From: an uncultured Eggerthellaceae bacterium
GTDB lineage: Bacteria; Actinomycetota; Coriobacteriia; Coriobacteriales; Eggerthellaceae
Assembly: GCA_910588095.1 (NCBI GenBank)
Contig: CAJUQH010000001.1
Coordinates: 186,001-250,000, forward strand
Direction of reading: 5' to 3'
Length of the DNA stretch: 64,000 nucleotides
Shown: one piece after another, positions 47,409 through 56,240 of the stretch
Layout of the letters: the number at the start of each line of letters is the position of its first letter
How positions within the stretch are numbered: the stretch's first letter is position 1
Notes under the pieces: model-generated
Seen by the model: only the letters and a program-made list of their open reading frames with translations
What the model was told of the DNA's origin: nothing
Databases searched by the model: none
Program-made: the position numbers and the translations under genes

Positions 47409-48023
47409 CTACCCGAACAGCTTGTAGGCCATCACGCCCAGCGCCGCGCCCACCACCGCGCCGAACGCGAGCTTGATGATGGCCGTCGCCACCGGGTGGT
47501 TGCGCGCGAAGCGGTGCCCTTGGCGCTCGGGCCCCAGGGGCTCACCGTTCACGAACGCCATTATCTCGTGGTACGTGACCAGGTCGTGCCGCCGCTTGAT
47601 GCGCTCGACCTGCACCGCTGCCGCCGTGCCCAGCGCGAACAGCGGCGCGAACGCGGCGAAGCCGGCCAGGTCGCCCTTGGTCAGGTTGCCGAAAGGCAAA
47701 GGCTCTTGCCATGTTGCCACCAGCGCTATGAAGAACGCCACTGCAAGGGCCAGCATCACCACCATGATGGCGGTGAGCTGCCGTATCTTCTTCGCGTCCT
47801 CTTCCATGGCGCGCCGCATGACTGCCACGTCGCCTTGGATGAGCTCGTCGGTGGACACGCCGAAAAGCTGGCTGAGCAGCAAGAGGCTCTGCACGTCAGG
47901 GTAGGTCTTGTCGGTCTCCCAGTTCGAGACGGTCTGGCGCGAGACGAATATGGCCGCGGCCAGCTCGTCTTGGGAGAGGCCGCGCTCGGTGCGACGTTGC
48001 CGTATCTGACGTGCGAGCTCCAC
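47409..48023 (-). CDS. XRE-type regulator with membrane C-terminus
   Basis: 204 residues. N-terminal helix-turn-helix (GLSQDELAAAIFVSRQTVSNWE) followed by three hydrophobic helices. It may be a membrane-tethered repressor sensing envelope state. The 61-residue gene upstream on the same strand is separated by 9 bp, suggesting an operon. Confidence 0.85.
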   Translation of the reverse strand: MELARQIRQRRTERGLSQDELAAAIFVSRQTVSNWETDKTYPDVQSLLLLSQLFGVSTDELIQGDVAVMRRAMEEDAKKIRQLTAIMVVMLALAVAFFIALVATWQEPLPFGNLTKGDLAGFAAFAPLFALGTAAAVQVERIKRRHDLVTYHEIMAFVNGEPLGPERQGHRFARNHPVATAIIKLAFGAVVGAALGVMAYKLFG

Positions 48024-48032
48024 TGGCTGCCC

Positions 48033-48218
48033 TTATTCTGTGCTGCCTGCCCGGCTTAGAGCCTCGTTCAGCGCTGCGCCGGGTGCCTCAAGGCGCTCGG
48101 CGATGAGCTTCAGCCGCGTTTCCAGCTTGCCAACATACAGCATCATGCCAACAGCCAAGACGACCACGGCCACTGCCAGCAGCAGGATGAGTATCAGCAT
48201 CGCATGCTCGGATACCAT
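48033..48218 (-). CDS. single-pass small membrane protein
   Basis: 61 residues with one hydrophobic helix (about 8-30), followed by an amphipathic helix. The RBS GAGGAAGGAAG is strong. It may partner with the membrane-bound regulator downstream (inference). Confidence 0.7.
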   Translation of the reverse strand: MVSEHAMLILILLLAVAVVVLAVGMMLYVGKLETRLKLIAERLEAPGAALNEALSRAGSTE

Positions 48219-48295
48219 AATGCTTCCTTCCTCTCGGGTGGGTGAAACGGGGAAATCCTAGCACTGGAGCGTCGCCAAGCTGGTGCGCCTTAAGG

Positions 48296-48331
48296 AAAAA
48301 GCCCTGTCAAAAGTCTTTGGCAGGGCTTTTT
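48296..48331. terminator. bidirectional terminator
   Basis: AAAAAGCCCTG and CAGGGCTTTTT form an 11-bp stem with a 14-nt loop, A-rich and T-rich on the two sides. It lies between the DUF362 gene (stop 48378, minus strand) and the small membrane-protein gene (start 48218, minus strand). Confidence 0.9.
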
Positions 48332-48377
48332 GAGCTGGGAATATGCATGACCGTCTTCGCCATGCCCGCTCGTGCGC

Positions 48378-49259
48378 CTATATGGCTACGAGCTCGTATT
48401 CCTTCGTGCCGTAGCCCAGACGCGCGGCATCGTCGATGGTCTTGGTGCCGTTCTTCGAGTTGATGCGCTCGAGCAGGTGGTCACGCCCTGGGTCGTCGGA
48501 CGCCTTCACGGCGTCGATGCACGCCTGGTCGATGGCCACCGGGTCCAGCGACGCGAAGATGCCGATGTCGCCCATGCACGGGTCCTCGGCCTTGGCGCAG
48601 CAATCGCAGTCCACCGACAGGTTGCAGGCTATGTTGATGTAGGCCAGGTTGCTGCCAAAATGGTTCACCACTGTCTCGGCCGATTCGGCCATGGCCTCCA
48701 GGAAGTCGTCCTGCTCGGCATGCTTGTCCCAGAAGTCGGCCTGATCCAGCGACGCCGCGCCCGTGTGGATGTTCACCTTGCCTTGATTGGACGCGCAGCC
48801 GATGGAAAGCTGCTTCAGCGCCCCGCCGTAGCCGCCCATCGGGTGCCCCTTGAAGTGCGAGAGCACCAGCATGCTGGCGTAGTTCGCCAGGTTCTTGCCC
48901 ACGCGGTTCTCGGTGAGCACGCGGCCGTTCTCGATGGGGAACACCAGGTCGGGGCCTTCTGCGTCCATGATGTCCACGTCGAAGAACTCGGTCCAGCCAT
49001 GGGCTGCCATGAGCTTCTCGTGCTTCTCGGTGGTGTCGCGCGCGCCTTCGTAGGCGGTGTTGCACTCCACGATGGTGCCGCCCACGGCTTCGACCATGGG
49101 GCGCATGAACTCGGGGTGCAGGTAGTTCTGGTTGCCTTCCTCGCCGGAATGCACCTTTACCGCCACCTTGCCGGGCAGCTGGATGCCCAGCGCCTCGTAC
49201 ATGCGCACGACGGCTTCGGGGGTGAGCTCGGGGGTGAAGTAGACCTTGGCCTTTTCCAT
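48378..49259 (-). CDS. DUF362 protein
   Basis: 293 residues with the DUF362 pattern (VAVKVHSGEEGN, SHFKGHPMGGYGGALKQLSIG, INIACNLSVDCDCCAKAEDPCMGDIGIFASLDPVAID). The CDCC and C motifs may bind an iron-sulfur cluster. Start 49259 has GAAAGGAG upstream. The function is unknown, though related proteins are linked to anaerobic metabolism. Confidence 0.88.
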   Translation of the reverse strand: MEKAKVYFTPELTPEAVVRMYEALGIQLPGKVAVKVHSGEEGNQNYLHPEFMRPMVEAVGGTIVECNTAYEGARDTTEKHEKLMAAHGWTEFFDVDIMDAEGPDLVFPIENGRVLTENRVGKNLANYASMLVLSHFKGHPMGGYGGALKQLSIGCASNQGKVNIHTGAASLDQADFWDKHAEQDDFLEAMAESAETVVNHFGSNLAYINIACNLSVDCDCCAKAEDPCMGDIGIFASLDPVAIDQACIDAVKASDDPGRDHLLERINSKNGTKTIDDAARLGYGTKEYELVAI

Positions 49260-49784
49260 GAGGCTCCTTTCGTTTTCTGCTGGGCCTACTTTAACCGCTG
49301 GGGCAGGTGCCCTGTCAAGGTGGTTACGGGGTTTCTTGCCGCCAAGCAGAACCCGCCCAGCCAAGCACGCTGGACGGCCCTAGAGCTGCGTGTCGAGGCA
49401 AACGCAATCCACGTTCGCCTTGAGCGCGGCCTTGCTTCTCTATATATGTAGACCTTGCGAATGTGAAGACCCTGCGAAGCAAACGCGATGAAGCTGTGAA
49501 CTGGGCGTGGAGACGGCGCGAACCAGAAGCGGTGAAGCCGTGGAGAGTAGCCGGTCTGGCGTTGGAAAAGCGTTGCGCAACGGTAGCCTAACCGAACCGC
49601 TGGGCTCCCGCCTGGCGGGGCACCGCATCACGCGGGGGCTGCCCAAGGAACAGCTCCCAGGCTCGCGCCGCCTTCGCGAGCCGCGGTTGCCAAGCGCCGC
49701 GGGCCCTCAAGAAGGGGAGGGCACGCACTTGGCGCTCCGCCGTCCGCAAGGCGACCATACGCGGACCTGTTAGAAGGACTATCC
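49260..49784 (+). other. 525-bp intergenic leader of unknown structure
   Basis: No convincing gene. It carries local repeats (AGACC[T/C]TGCGAA twice near 49450-49480), GC-rich hairpins (CCCGCC/GGCGGG near 49608), and the sequence GGTAGCCTAACCGAACCGC (49580-49598). A riboswitch was considered but the c-di-AMP (ydaO) consensus does not fit well. Confidence 0.35.
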
Positions 49785-50540
49785 TTGGCTTCCAACGCAT
49801 CTCATTCCCGCACTGCCGTATCCTGCGCAGCGCTCGACTGCGCCCGCAAGCCTGCCGTCAAGGTGGCGGCTCTGAGCCTGGCCATTGCCTTGAGCCTGCC
49901 GGTCACGATTGGCCTCATGCCGGCAGAGCGCTTGTACGCCGACGAGCCGAAGGTGGCAACGTCCCCCGCGCAACCGGTGGGCCCGTTCTCGGTCGAGCAG
50001 GCCGAGCAGGTCCAGCAAGCCGAGCAGGCGGCGGCCCAGCAGCACGCAGAAACCCCCACCCTGGGCGGCTTCACTACCGCGGTGAGCGACGCGTTCCTGC
50101 ACGGCGAGCAGACCGAGACCTATGCCGAGCTTGCCCCCTACGCCGAGGAGACGGCGGCCGACCAGCGCGCCCGCACCCGCGTGGCGCAGGTGGACGCCCT
50201 CATGGCCGAGGCGCTGTCCCACGAGGGCGCGCCCTACGTCTATGGCGGCACCACGCCGGGCGGCTTCGACTGCTCGGGCTTCGTGCAGTACTGCTACCGC
50301 ACGGCGGTGGGCATCGAGCTGCCGCGCACCTCGGGCGCTCAGGCGGGCGTCGGCACGCCGGTGGGCCTGGACGAGCTCCAGCCCGGCGACCTGGTGTTCT
50401 GGGGTTCGGGTGCCAGCGCGTACCATGTGGGCATCGCCGTTGATGGCGGCAGCTACATCCACGCTGCGGGCAGCGGCCAGGGCGTTGTGGTGGACACCAT
50501 GGCCTACTACACGCCCAGCTTCGCCATGCGCGTGCTGTAA
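49785..50540 (+). CDS. secreted NlpC/P60 cell-wall hydrolase
   Basis: 251 residues, TTG start with AGAAGGAC upstream. It has an N-terminal signal-like hydrophobic stretch, a linker, and a C-terminal NlpC/P60 domain with the catalytic Cys in GGFDCSGFVQYCY, His in AYHVGIAVD, and a polar residue in YIHAAG. It cleaves peptidoglycan stem peptides. The long leader upstream may regulate it. Confidence 0.9.
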   Translation: MASNASHSRTAVSCAALDCARKPAVKVAALSLAIALSLPVTIGLMPAERLYADEPKVATSPAQPVGPFSVEQAEQVQQAEQAAAQQHAETPTLGGFTTAVSDAFLHGEQTETYAELAPYAEETAADQRARTRVAQVDALMAEALSHEGAPYVYGGTTPGGFDCSGFVQYCYRTAVGIELPRTSGAQAGVGTPVGLDELQPGDLVFWGSGASAYHVGIAVDGGSYIHAAGSGQGVVVDTMAYYTPSFAMRVL

Positions 50541-50583
50541 AGCTGGGCAACCGGCGTGCTGCGTCGGATGGGAATCCGTCCGC

Positions 50584-50617
50584 CTACCTTATTGCATTAC
50601 GTAATGCAATAAGGTAG
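50584..50617. promoter_or_regulatory. 34-bp perfect palindrome, toxin-antitoxin operator
   Basis: Half-site CTACCTTATTGCATTAC is followed directly by its exact complement. It sits 39 bp upstream of the antitoxin start, and a TAGAAT -10 lies at 50615, so an antitoxin-toxin dimer would block the promoter. Confidence 0.85.
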
Positions 50618-50655
50618 AATAGGGGCCGAGAACAGCGCGGCGAAGGAGGCCCCCT

Positions 50656-50952
50656 ATGGCAGCAACGGCTACGCTCAACGTGCGGCTCCCAGCTGATCTG
50701 AAGAAACACGGCGGCCAGGTGCTGGACCGCCACGGCATATCGGTGTCGGACGCTGTCCGGTCGCTTTACGAATTCCTTGAGCAGAAACAGCAAGTGCCGT
50801 CGTTCATGGCTGCGGCCGAAGGGGAATCCGTTTATGAGCGGCGGCGGAAGCTTGCGCGGTCGATGACGGGCATCGTGTTGGTGCCCGAAGGGTTCGATGC
50901 GCGGAAAGCTCGCGAGGAGCGTTTGGACGAGCGGTACGAGGAGCTGCTATGA
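50656..50952 (+). CDS. RelB/DinJ-type antitoxin
   Basis: 98 residues with an N-terminal ribbon-helix-helix (TLNVRLPADLKKHGGQVLDRHG, SVSDAVRSLYEFL) and a charged C-terminal tail. The stop overlaps the next ATG as ATGA, so translation is coupled to the PIN toxin. It presumably neutralises it and represses the operon at the palindrome. Confidence 0.85.
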   Translation: MAATATLNVRLPADLKKHGGQVLDRHGISVSDAVRSLYEFLEQKQQVPSFMAAAEGESVYERRRKLARSMTGIVLVPEGFDARKAREERLDERYEELL

Positions 50953-51392
50953 GGGTGTGCTTCGATGCGAACGTCGTCATCGACATCCTGGGCGCATCCG
51001 AGTGGCTGGCCGGCTCTTTGGCGGCATACGACGTTGCCAACATGCGCCGCTTCGACTCGTTCATCCCTGCTTCAGCGGTGACCGATATAGCGTACATCCT
51101 CCATCGGCGGGGAATGCCCCAGCAGAAGGTGCGCGAGGCATTGCCGGCCCTCTTCGAGATGTTCGACGTGATGGATGTGACGGGGGCCGATTGCCGCAAC
51201 GCTGCAGCATCGCCTATGGATGATTTTGAGGATGCAGTCATTGCCGCATCGGCAGAGCGCAATGGCATCGACCTCATCGTATCCCGCGACGAGACCGGCT
51301 TCGTCGGCAGCCCGGTCGCTCGCATGGCGCCCTGCGACTTCGTCCGGCAATTCAAAGGCGATGATTTGGATTACGCCGAAGTGGATCTTTAG
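50949..51392 (+). CDS. PIN-domain toxin (VapC-like)
   Basis: 147 residues with the PIN acidic residues: Asp in CFDANVVIDIL, Glu/Asp in DFEDAVIAASAE and Asp in IVSRDETGF. VapC toxins are RNases. It is paired with a RelB/DinJ-like rather than VapB-like antitoxin. Confidence 0.88.
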   Translation: MRVCFDANVVIDILGASEWLAGSLAAYDVANMRRFDSFIPASAVTDIAYILHRRGMPQQKVREALPALFEMFDVMDVTGADCRNAAASPMDDFEDAVIAASAERNGIDLIVSRDETGFVGSPVARMAPCDFVRQFKGDDLDYAEVDL

Positions 51393-51406
51393 GGACGGGT
51401 CACGGT

Positions 51407-51427
51407 GTGGCGCGCTGTGCGCGCCAC
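51407..51427 (+). repeat. 9-bp GC hairpin after toxin
   Basis: GTGGCGCGC and GCGCGCCAC with a 3-nt loop. Confidence 0.5.
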
Positions 51428-51446
51428 CGGGACAGCAAGGCAGCAG

Positions 51447-51479
51447 AAAGCCAGGTAGGCATTGCCGCCTGGCTTTTTT
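51447..51479 (+). terminator. rho-independent terminator of the toxin operon
   Basis: AAAGCCAGG (51447-51455) pairs with CCTGGCTTT (51468-51476), followed by further Ts. Confidence 0.85.
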
Positions 51480-51640
51480 CGTGGTCGGCGGAGGGCTTCT
51501 GTCGTGCACGAGCAGCGGGGCGTAGCCCTGTTCATTGGCCGCGCAGCGCGGCTGCGCCAGCCGCGGCAGCCCCAGGGAGGGCTTTCAAATCGATTTTATG
51601 GACGCGTCTTGCGCAGAGCGGGGGTGCTTGTTAGACTGCG

Positions 51641-51817
51641 AGTTGGCGAACTGCGGTTCCCTGCTTCGGGGGAATTGCGTTGAATCGAATATGACGTTAT
51701 CAGAGTGAGTTCTGGAACAAGGTACGAAGAGGGCATCTGCCTTTCGAGATTTCTTGTTTCGGATTCATTCGAAATTCAACGCAATCTTGCAGTTCGCCGA
51801 CTGTGGCGGATGCCCTC
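51641..51817. repeat. interrupted inverted repeats upstream of surface gene
   Basis: The gap between the toxin operon and the surface gene (51393-51935) contains two nested inverted repeats. AGT(T)GGCGAACTGC at 51641 and ATTGCGTTGAAT at 51674-51685 are repeated inverted at 51769-51802. GAGGGCATC(T)GCC at 51729-51741 is inverted at 51805-51817 with one mismatch. The remaining sequence holds the RBS and likely promoter. Some 160 bp before 51640 have no recognisable feature. Confidence 0.6.
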
Positions 51818-51935
51818 CTCGTGTGAGAACGCCCTAGGTAACGAGAACGCCCAGGGGAGCAAGCGAGGCTGCGCATCGCAGTGGGCCTCCTCCGCAGTAT
51901 GACGGGAAACTACATACTCGGGAGGAGCCGGTCGC

Positions 51936-54900
51936 ATGGGAACGTCCGTCTCATTCGTGCTTGCACGCAAGATCGCTGCCTGCTTGGTCGCGGCATCGCT
52001 TTCGCTTACCTTGGTACCTGCTTTTGCGCTTGCAGAAGATGGGCACTCTGGGGCCGAGGGGTCCGAGGGGGCTTATCGCTCAGAGGTGCCAACTTCGCCT
52101 CAACCCCTATCGGACCTCTCGACCGAAGCTTCTAGCTCTGACGTCACCCTGAGCGGAGCCGTCGGAGACGGCGGAGTCGAAGGGTCCAATGAAAAGCCGC
52201 TGATCTTGGCGTCCGGGCTAGCTGGAAAGCCAGCTAATTTCATCAACTCCGATGTCATTCTCGACAGTACGCCCATCGTCGGTTCGTTCACGACAGATGG
52301 CCTGACCTATGCCGTCATAGATGGGCCTTACGTCGAGCTGGTCGGCATTGCTTCGAGCAATGCGGCTGTATTGGACGACGGCACCCTTGCGATTCCGGAA
52401 ACGGTCTCTTACGAGGGCGTATCGCACATCGTTTCCTCTATCGCCCCTTACGCCTTTTACCTTTCTGGCGTGGCCTCGGCTACCTTACCTGCTAGCGTGA
52501 GCGATGTTGATGAGCGCGCGTTTCGCTCGTCTGACGTCGAATCCGTTACGGTCGCCGAAGGCAACCCGTTCTTTTCCTCTTTCGACGGCGTCTTGTATGA
52601 CGTCGACAAACTTAGCCTCTTGCTCATTCCCGAGGGCAAGCAGGGCGCTGTCGTCCTCCCTAAGGAAGCGGAGACGGTCCCTCCCAGCAGCTTCTCGCAT
52701 TGCTCGCTGGTGGACACCGTCTCCGTGGAGGATGGCAGCGCAGCATTCGCCTCGGAGAATGGTCTTCTATACTCATCCGACCTCACGACCTTGCTTCGCG
52801 TTCCAGCTGGTGCGACGGAAATCACTATCCGAGAGGGCTGCACGACCATAGCCGCTGGCGCCCTCGAAGCCTGCGCGAAGCTCACCACCATCAACGCGCC
52901 TGCGACCGTGACCTCCATCAGCCCCGACATCTTCCACGCGATACCGACCGTGAGCCTGCCCGCCGCATCCGTCATCTTGGGCGAAAGTGGCGACACTGCC
53001 GGAGCCGAAGGGCCCAACGAAGGCCAAGCCAGCGAAGCTGGCACTCAACTCACCGCCATGGTCGCGCTATCGTCCGCTGATAGCGACCTGCCTGAGGTCG
53101 ACTCCGCGGATATCGAGATAAGCTTCCCAGAAGACACAGATATCGTCGCCTGGAAGCACGTCTTCTCGCGATTCAGCAGTGCAGGAGACACTCTTGACCA
53201 AGCCACTGACGCGATGCTGTCGTCGGCATCGTCTTATGCGGCGATACCGTTCGGCATGTTCTGCACGACAGGTGGCTACATAAAGACGTGCAGCTATAAG
53301 AGCAACGCCAACGTCAGCACGACTCGTGCTACGGCCAGCACTGGCGGCTCCCGCGTAGATTGCAAGATTTCGGGCACCAGCTGCAGCATGATCGGCAATA
53401 ACTCGAGCGGAACAGGGTTCACGGTCGTGGTTGCCCCGTATGCTGGCTATGCCTTTGCAGGGTGGAACTACGACGGAAGCGATGCCGTTGCGTTCACTTC
53501 AAGGACATGGTCCATCACTTCTAGCGCTGGGACAGATGTCTACGCGGTCTTTAGAGGGAAGCCTTATACGGTAACGCTGCAAGACGGAGACGCTTCTAGC
53601 CAGATCGGTGTCGTGTACGGTTTTGATATGCCTGCGATAGAGGCACCAAAGAAGCCCGGATATTCCTTTGCTGGCTATTTCTCGCAACCAGATGGCCAGG
53701 GAACGCAGTATTACCTAGGCGAGGATGATGGGGCGGGCAGCGCCCATACGTGGGATGTGGCAGGCAATGCGACGATATACGCGTATTGGACCGTAGGGGA
53801 TCATGACCTCGGATTCGACACGTCTTCCGAGCCAGGTGATGAAGATTATCAGGGCGAGGAAAAGCCTGACCAGACGATTGTGGGTGAACAGATAGAGGCT
53901 GGCGAGAAGGTCGAAATCGAAGACCCCAAGCGCCCAGGATACGTCTTCCAAGGTTGGACCATCCCTAACGCAGAAGGCACGGAAGCCATCGACCAAGACC
54001 TCGTCTATCAAGATGAGACGGACGGCAAATGGTACGTGGATGCATCCAAGCTTCCAGACTACGCAGGAGATGACGGGCGGGTCGAGCTCACAGCCCGCTG
54101 GACAAGCGTCATCAGCGTTGACGTGCCGAGCTCCGTCACGTTCTACGCCGACGTGGTGACGCAAGGAAACGAGAGCCGAGAGGGCTTGGCCTCGAGCGCC
54201 TTCGGCCAGAGCAAGGTGCAAAGCCAATCAGAGGTTGACCTTCGCATAGTGGGCCTTGAGTCAAAGCAAGTCAAAGGCAACGGCTCGACATCCCTCGGCG
54301 CCTCCGACATCCTGAAGAAGAAGGATGGCAGTGCTCTGCCCACTACCTCAGATAAGCTGTTCAGCTTGTACCCGGCGACTGGCGAGCTCGCAGAAGACGA
54401 CCTCAAGGACCCGGACGCTACCTCGGCTTCAAAACCAGAGGGTGCAGTCGATTTTTCCCTTGACGACATCCTGCTTGAGAAGTCCTTTGCCGCGGACAAG
54501 TTCACCATCCCTGCAGAAGACACCCTCTCCCTCGGCTACCGCCTGAACCTCCAAGAGACTGGCACCGAGCTTGACTACGACAAGCTCTCAACCCTCAGCG
54601 AAGGCACCTCCGCCTCCATCGCGAACATCAGCTACTGCTTCGCGGCGGACCTGCCCGCAGGACCTTTCCCTACTGGCTCGAAAACCGATCCTCTCTGGGT
54701 TGAGAACACCGATCCTGATCTGGGGCTTGTGGGCGTCTATGGCCTGAACGACATCAAAGCTGCCGCCGCTGACCTTGCAGCCCATGCTGGCGATCTTGAG
54801 CAGTCTAAGTACTACAGCTTTTATAAGGGCATGCTCGACCGCCAGGTTGCTGCGGGGCCTTACTTCCAGCTGAAAGTGGCTGGGGCAAAAACCGGCTATC

Positions 54901-55523
54901 TTGACCTGCAGCTCATCGGCATCGCGCAAGACTTCCGAGAGGATGGCTCGGGAAAGGCAGGCTTCACTTTCCAGACAAAGGATATCTATGCCTATGATGG
55001 TGCTACGAGCATTGCCGCTGGCAGTGGTGCGTTTGATACCGTTATGGATGCCGCTCCGTATCCTGGTACGAGAGGATGGGAGAAGATGCCTTTGCGTACC
55101 ACGCTAGAGGCCGTCTTCAAAAGCTCGCTCGACCAAGCATTGCAGGATAGCCTTGTTCCCGTTAAGAAGGCCCAGCAGCTCGCTGGCGGTACGGATACCT
55201 CGAAGCTACAGCTGTCCACTGAGATTGTCTTTCTGCCGAGCGTGTACGAGGTGTACGGCGCTGCCCTTTCCGCGTTCAATGAGTCTGAACAGTATCCAGC
55301 GGATGGCTATGAACCCTTCCAATACCTCGCTTACAGAGGCAACGATGGCTCGGCCACTAATCCAAAAGCCACTAAGGCTTACAATGGAACCGATAGTGGC
55401 TGGTGGCTGCGCTCTTGTTATCGGTCAAGCAGCTCATACGTATGCCTTGCTAATCCTGATGGAGCTTGTCATCGCATCTCATCGTTCTATAACTCCGGCG
55501 TGGCCCCTGCGTTCTGCCTTTAG
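51936..55523 (+). CDS. secreted BspA/InlB-like protein with DUF6273-type variable C-terminus
   Basis: 1195 residues. It has a signal peptide (VPAFALAED) and an Asp/Glu/Ala-rich linker. BspA-like leucine-rich repeats lie at about 165-345 (YAFYLSGVASATLPASVSD) and the linker AEGPNEGQASEAG near 350. Listeria-Bacteroides repeats follow at 500-725, then a domain like those at the ends of the genes at 554 and 4994, then a C-terminal DUF6273-like lectin fold from about 930. Its last 41 residues, from GWWLRS to GVAPAFCL, look like the variable region of a diversity-generating retroelement target. No LPxTG or membrane anchor is visible. The RBS is GGGAGGAG. The mature protein is homologous to the broken gene at 2326. 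Confidence 0.9.
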   Translation: MGTSVSFVLARKIAACLVAASLSLTLVPAFALAEDGHSGAEGSEGAYRSEVPTSPQPLSDLSTEASSSDVTLSGAVGDGGVEGSNEKPLILASGLAGKPANFINSDVILDSTPIVGSFTTDGLTYAVIDGPYVELVGIASSNAAVLDDGTLAIPETVSYEGVSHIVSSIAPYAFYLSGVASATLPASVSDVDERAFRSSDVESVTVAEGNPFFSSFDGVLYDVDKLSLLLIPEGKQGAVVLPKEAETVPPSSFSHCSLVDTVSVEDGSAAFASENGLLYSSDLTTLLRVPAGATEITIREGCTTIAAGALEACAKLTTINAPATVTSISPDIFHAIPTVSLPAASVILGESGDTAGAEGPNEGQASEAGTQLTAMVALSSADSDLPEVDSADIEISFPEDTDIVAWKHVFSRFSSAGDTLDQATDAMLSSASSYAAIPFGMFCTTGGYIKTCSYKSNANVSTTRATASTGGSRVDCKISGTSCSMIGNNSSGTGFTVVVAPYAGYAFAGWNYDGSDAVAFTSRTWSITSSAGTDVYAVFRGKPYTVTLQDGDASSQIGVVYGFDMPAIEAPKKPGYSFAGYFSQPDGQGTQYYLGEDDGAGSAHTWDVAGNATIYAYWTVGDHDLGFDTSSEPGDEDYQGEEKPDQTIVGEQIEAGEKVEIEDPKRPGYVFQGWTIPNAEGTEAIDQDLVYQDETDGKWYVDASKLPDYAGDDGRVELTARWTSVISVDVPSSVTFYADVVTQGNESREGLASSAFGQSKVQSQSEVDLRIVGLESKQVKGNGSTSLGASDILKKKDGSALPTTSDKLFSLYPATGELAEDDLKDPDATSASKPEGAVDFSLDDILLEKSFAADKFTIPAEDTLSLGYRLNLQETGTELDYDKLSTLSEGTSASIANISYCFAADLPAGPFPTGSKTDPLWVENTDPDLGLVGVYGLNDIKAAAADLAAHAGDLEQSKYYSFYKGMLDRQVAAGPYFQLKVAGAKTGYLDLQLIGIAQDFREDGSGKAGFTFQTKDIYAYDGATSIAAGSGAFDTVMDAAPYPGTRGWEKMPLRTTLEAVFKSSLDQALQDSLVPVKKAQQLAGGTDTSKLQLSTEIVFLPSVYEVYGAALSAFNESEQYPADGYEPFQYLAYRGNDGSATNPKATKAYNGTDSGWWLRSCYRSSSSYVCLANPDGACHRISSFYNSGVAPAFCL
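55399..55523 (+). other. candidate DGR variable region (C-terminal 41 codons)
   Basis: Begins at the codons for GWWLRS and ends at GVAPAFCL-stop. Between CYRSSSSYVC and GVAPAFC the codons are almost all NNY (ctt gct aat cct gat ... cat cgc atc ... ttc tat aac tcc), as expected if an AAY-rich template was mutated at its adenines. No reverse transcriptase, Avd or matching template repeat was found in this window. Confidence 0.5.
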
Positions 55524-55994
55524 TGGTGCGCGGCATCAGGGCTGGGGTCAGCCCGAATCGTGCTAGAATAGGGCCCAGCGGTTGCCCGTGGTGGTAGCGG
55601 GCAGCGCCTATTGGTTCGGAACGGTCGTCAGCAACGCTTTCGACCGTTCTTTCCCTTGGGGCGGAACCTGCTCCGTGCTATGGGCACAAGCGCCGCTGTC
55701 GCCGCTGCCAAGCCGGCTAACGCCGTGAAGAGCTCCGGCGGTTTTAAAGACCCTCGCCCGGTAATGCGAGGGCGCATTAAGGGAACGCTTGCTGGCGATG
55801 CCCCGGCATTCTTGCGCCTGTTTTGCCAGATCTGTATCGATTTTTTCGGATATTGCATCGTTGTGATGGTTTGAAGGCTTCCGCTCTCTATGGGGGGGCA
55901 CGAAACCCTCGGCTGTGGCCTGATGGCTGGCGTTTCTCGTGAAAGGTGATAAAATATGGCTAACTTAGCTAGATTTATGAGAATCGGGGAAGTC
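55524..55994 (+). other. intergenic region with possible structured RNA
   Basis: A TGCTAGAAT extended -10 at about 55560-55569 is followed by hairpins: TGCCCG/CGGGCA (about 55585-55605), GAACGGTCG/CGACCGTTC (55619-55649) and CCTCGC/GCGAGG (about 55750-55770). An 87-codon open frame exists (55611-55874) but has no RBS and an unusual composition. No known RNA family was recognised. Confidence 0.35.
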
Positions 55995-56237
55995 ATGACC
56001 CAGGTGAATGTGCTTGAAGCTAAGAACAAGCTGTCCGCTTTGCTCAAGATGCTGGAAACGGGCCAGGAAGAGAGCATTGTCATCGCTCGTCATGGGCACC
56101 CGGTAGCGAAGATGGTGCCCATACGCCAGGAGCAGCCCTCGGCGCGGTTGGGTGTGGCAGCGGGCTGCAAGCTTGTGGCTCCTGGTTGGGATATCCACGA
56201 GGACGATGACCTTGTGGCCCAAGCTTTCGGGGTGTAG
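55995..56237 (+). CDS. Phd/YefM-family antitoxin
   Basis: 80 residues beginning MTQVNVLEAKNKLSALLKM, the Phd/YefM N-terminal fold, with IARHGHPVAKMVP and an acidic C-terminus. ATG 55995 has GGGGAA about 6 nt upstream; an in-frame ATG at 55956 is possible. The toxin starts 3 bp after the stop. Confidence 0.85.
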   Translation: MTQVNVLEAKNKLSALLKMLETGQEESIVIARHGHPVAKMVPIRQEQPSARLGVAAGCKLVAPGWDIHEDDDLVAQAFGV

Positions 56238-56240
56238 CCG

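Noticed and set aside
49260..49784. c-di-AMP (ydaO) riboswitch
   Set aside because: GGTGAAGCC and GCCTAACCG are only loosely similar to the consensus; the GGGGTGAAT and CAGCTAACC blocks are not present.
55611..55874. 87-codon open frame downstream of the variable adhesin
   Set aside because: No RBS, composition unlike a protein, and it overlaps probable RNA hairpins.
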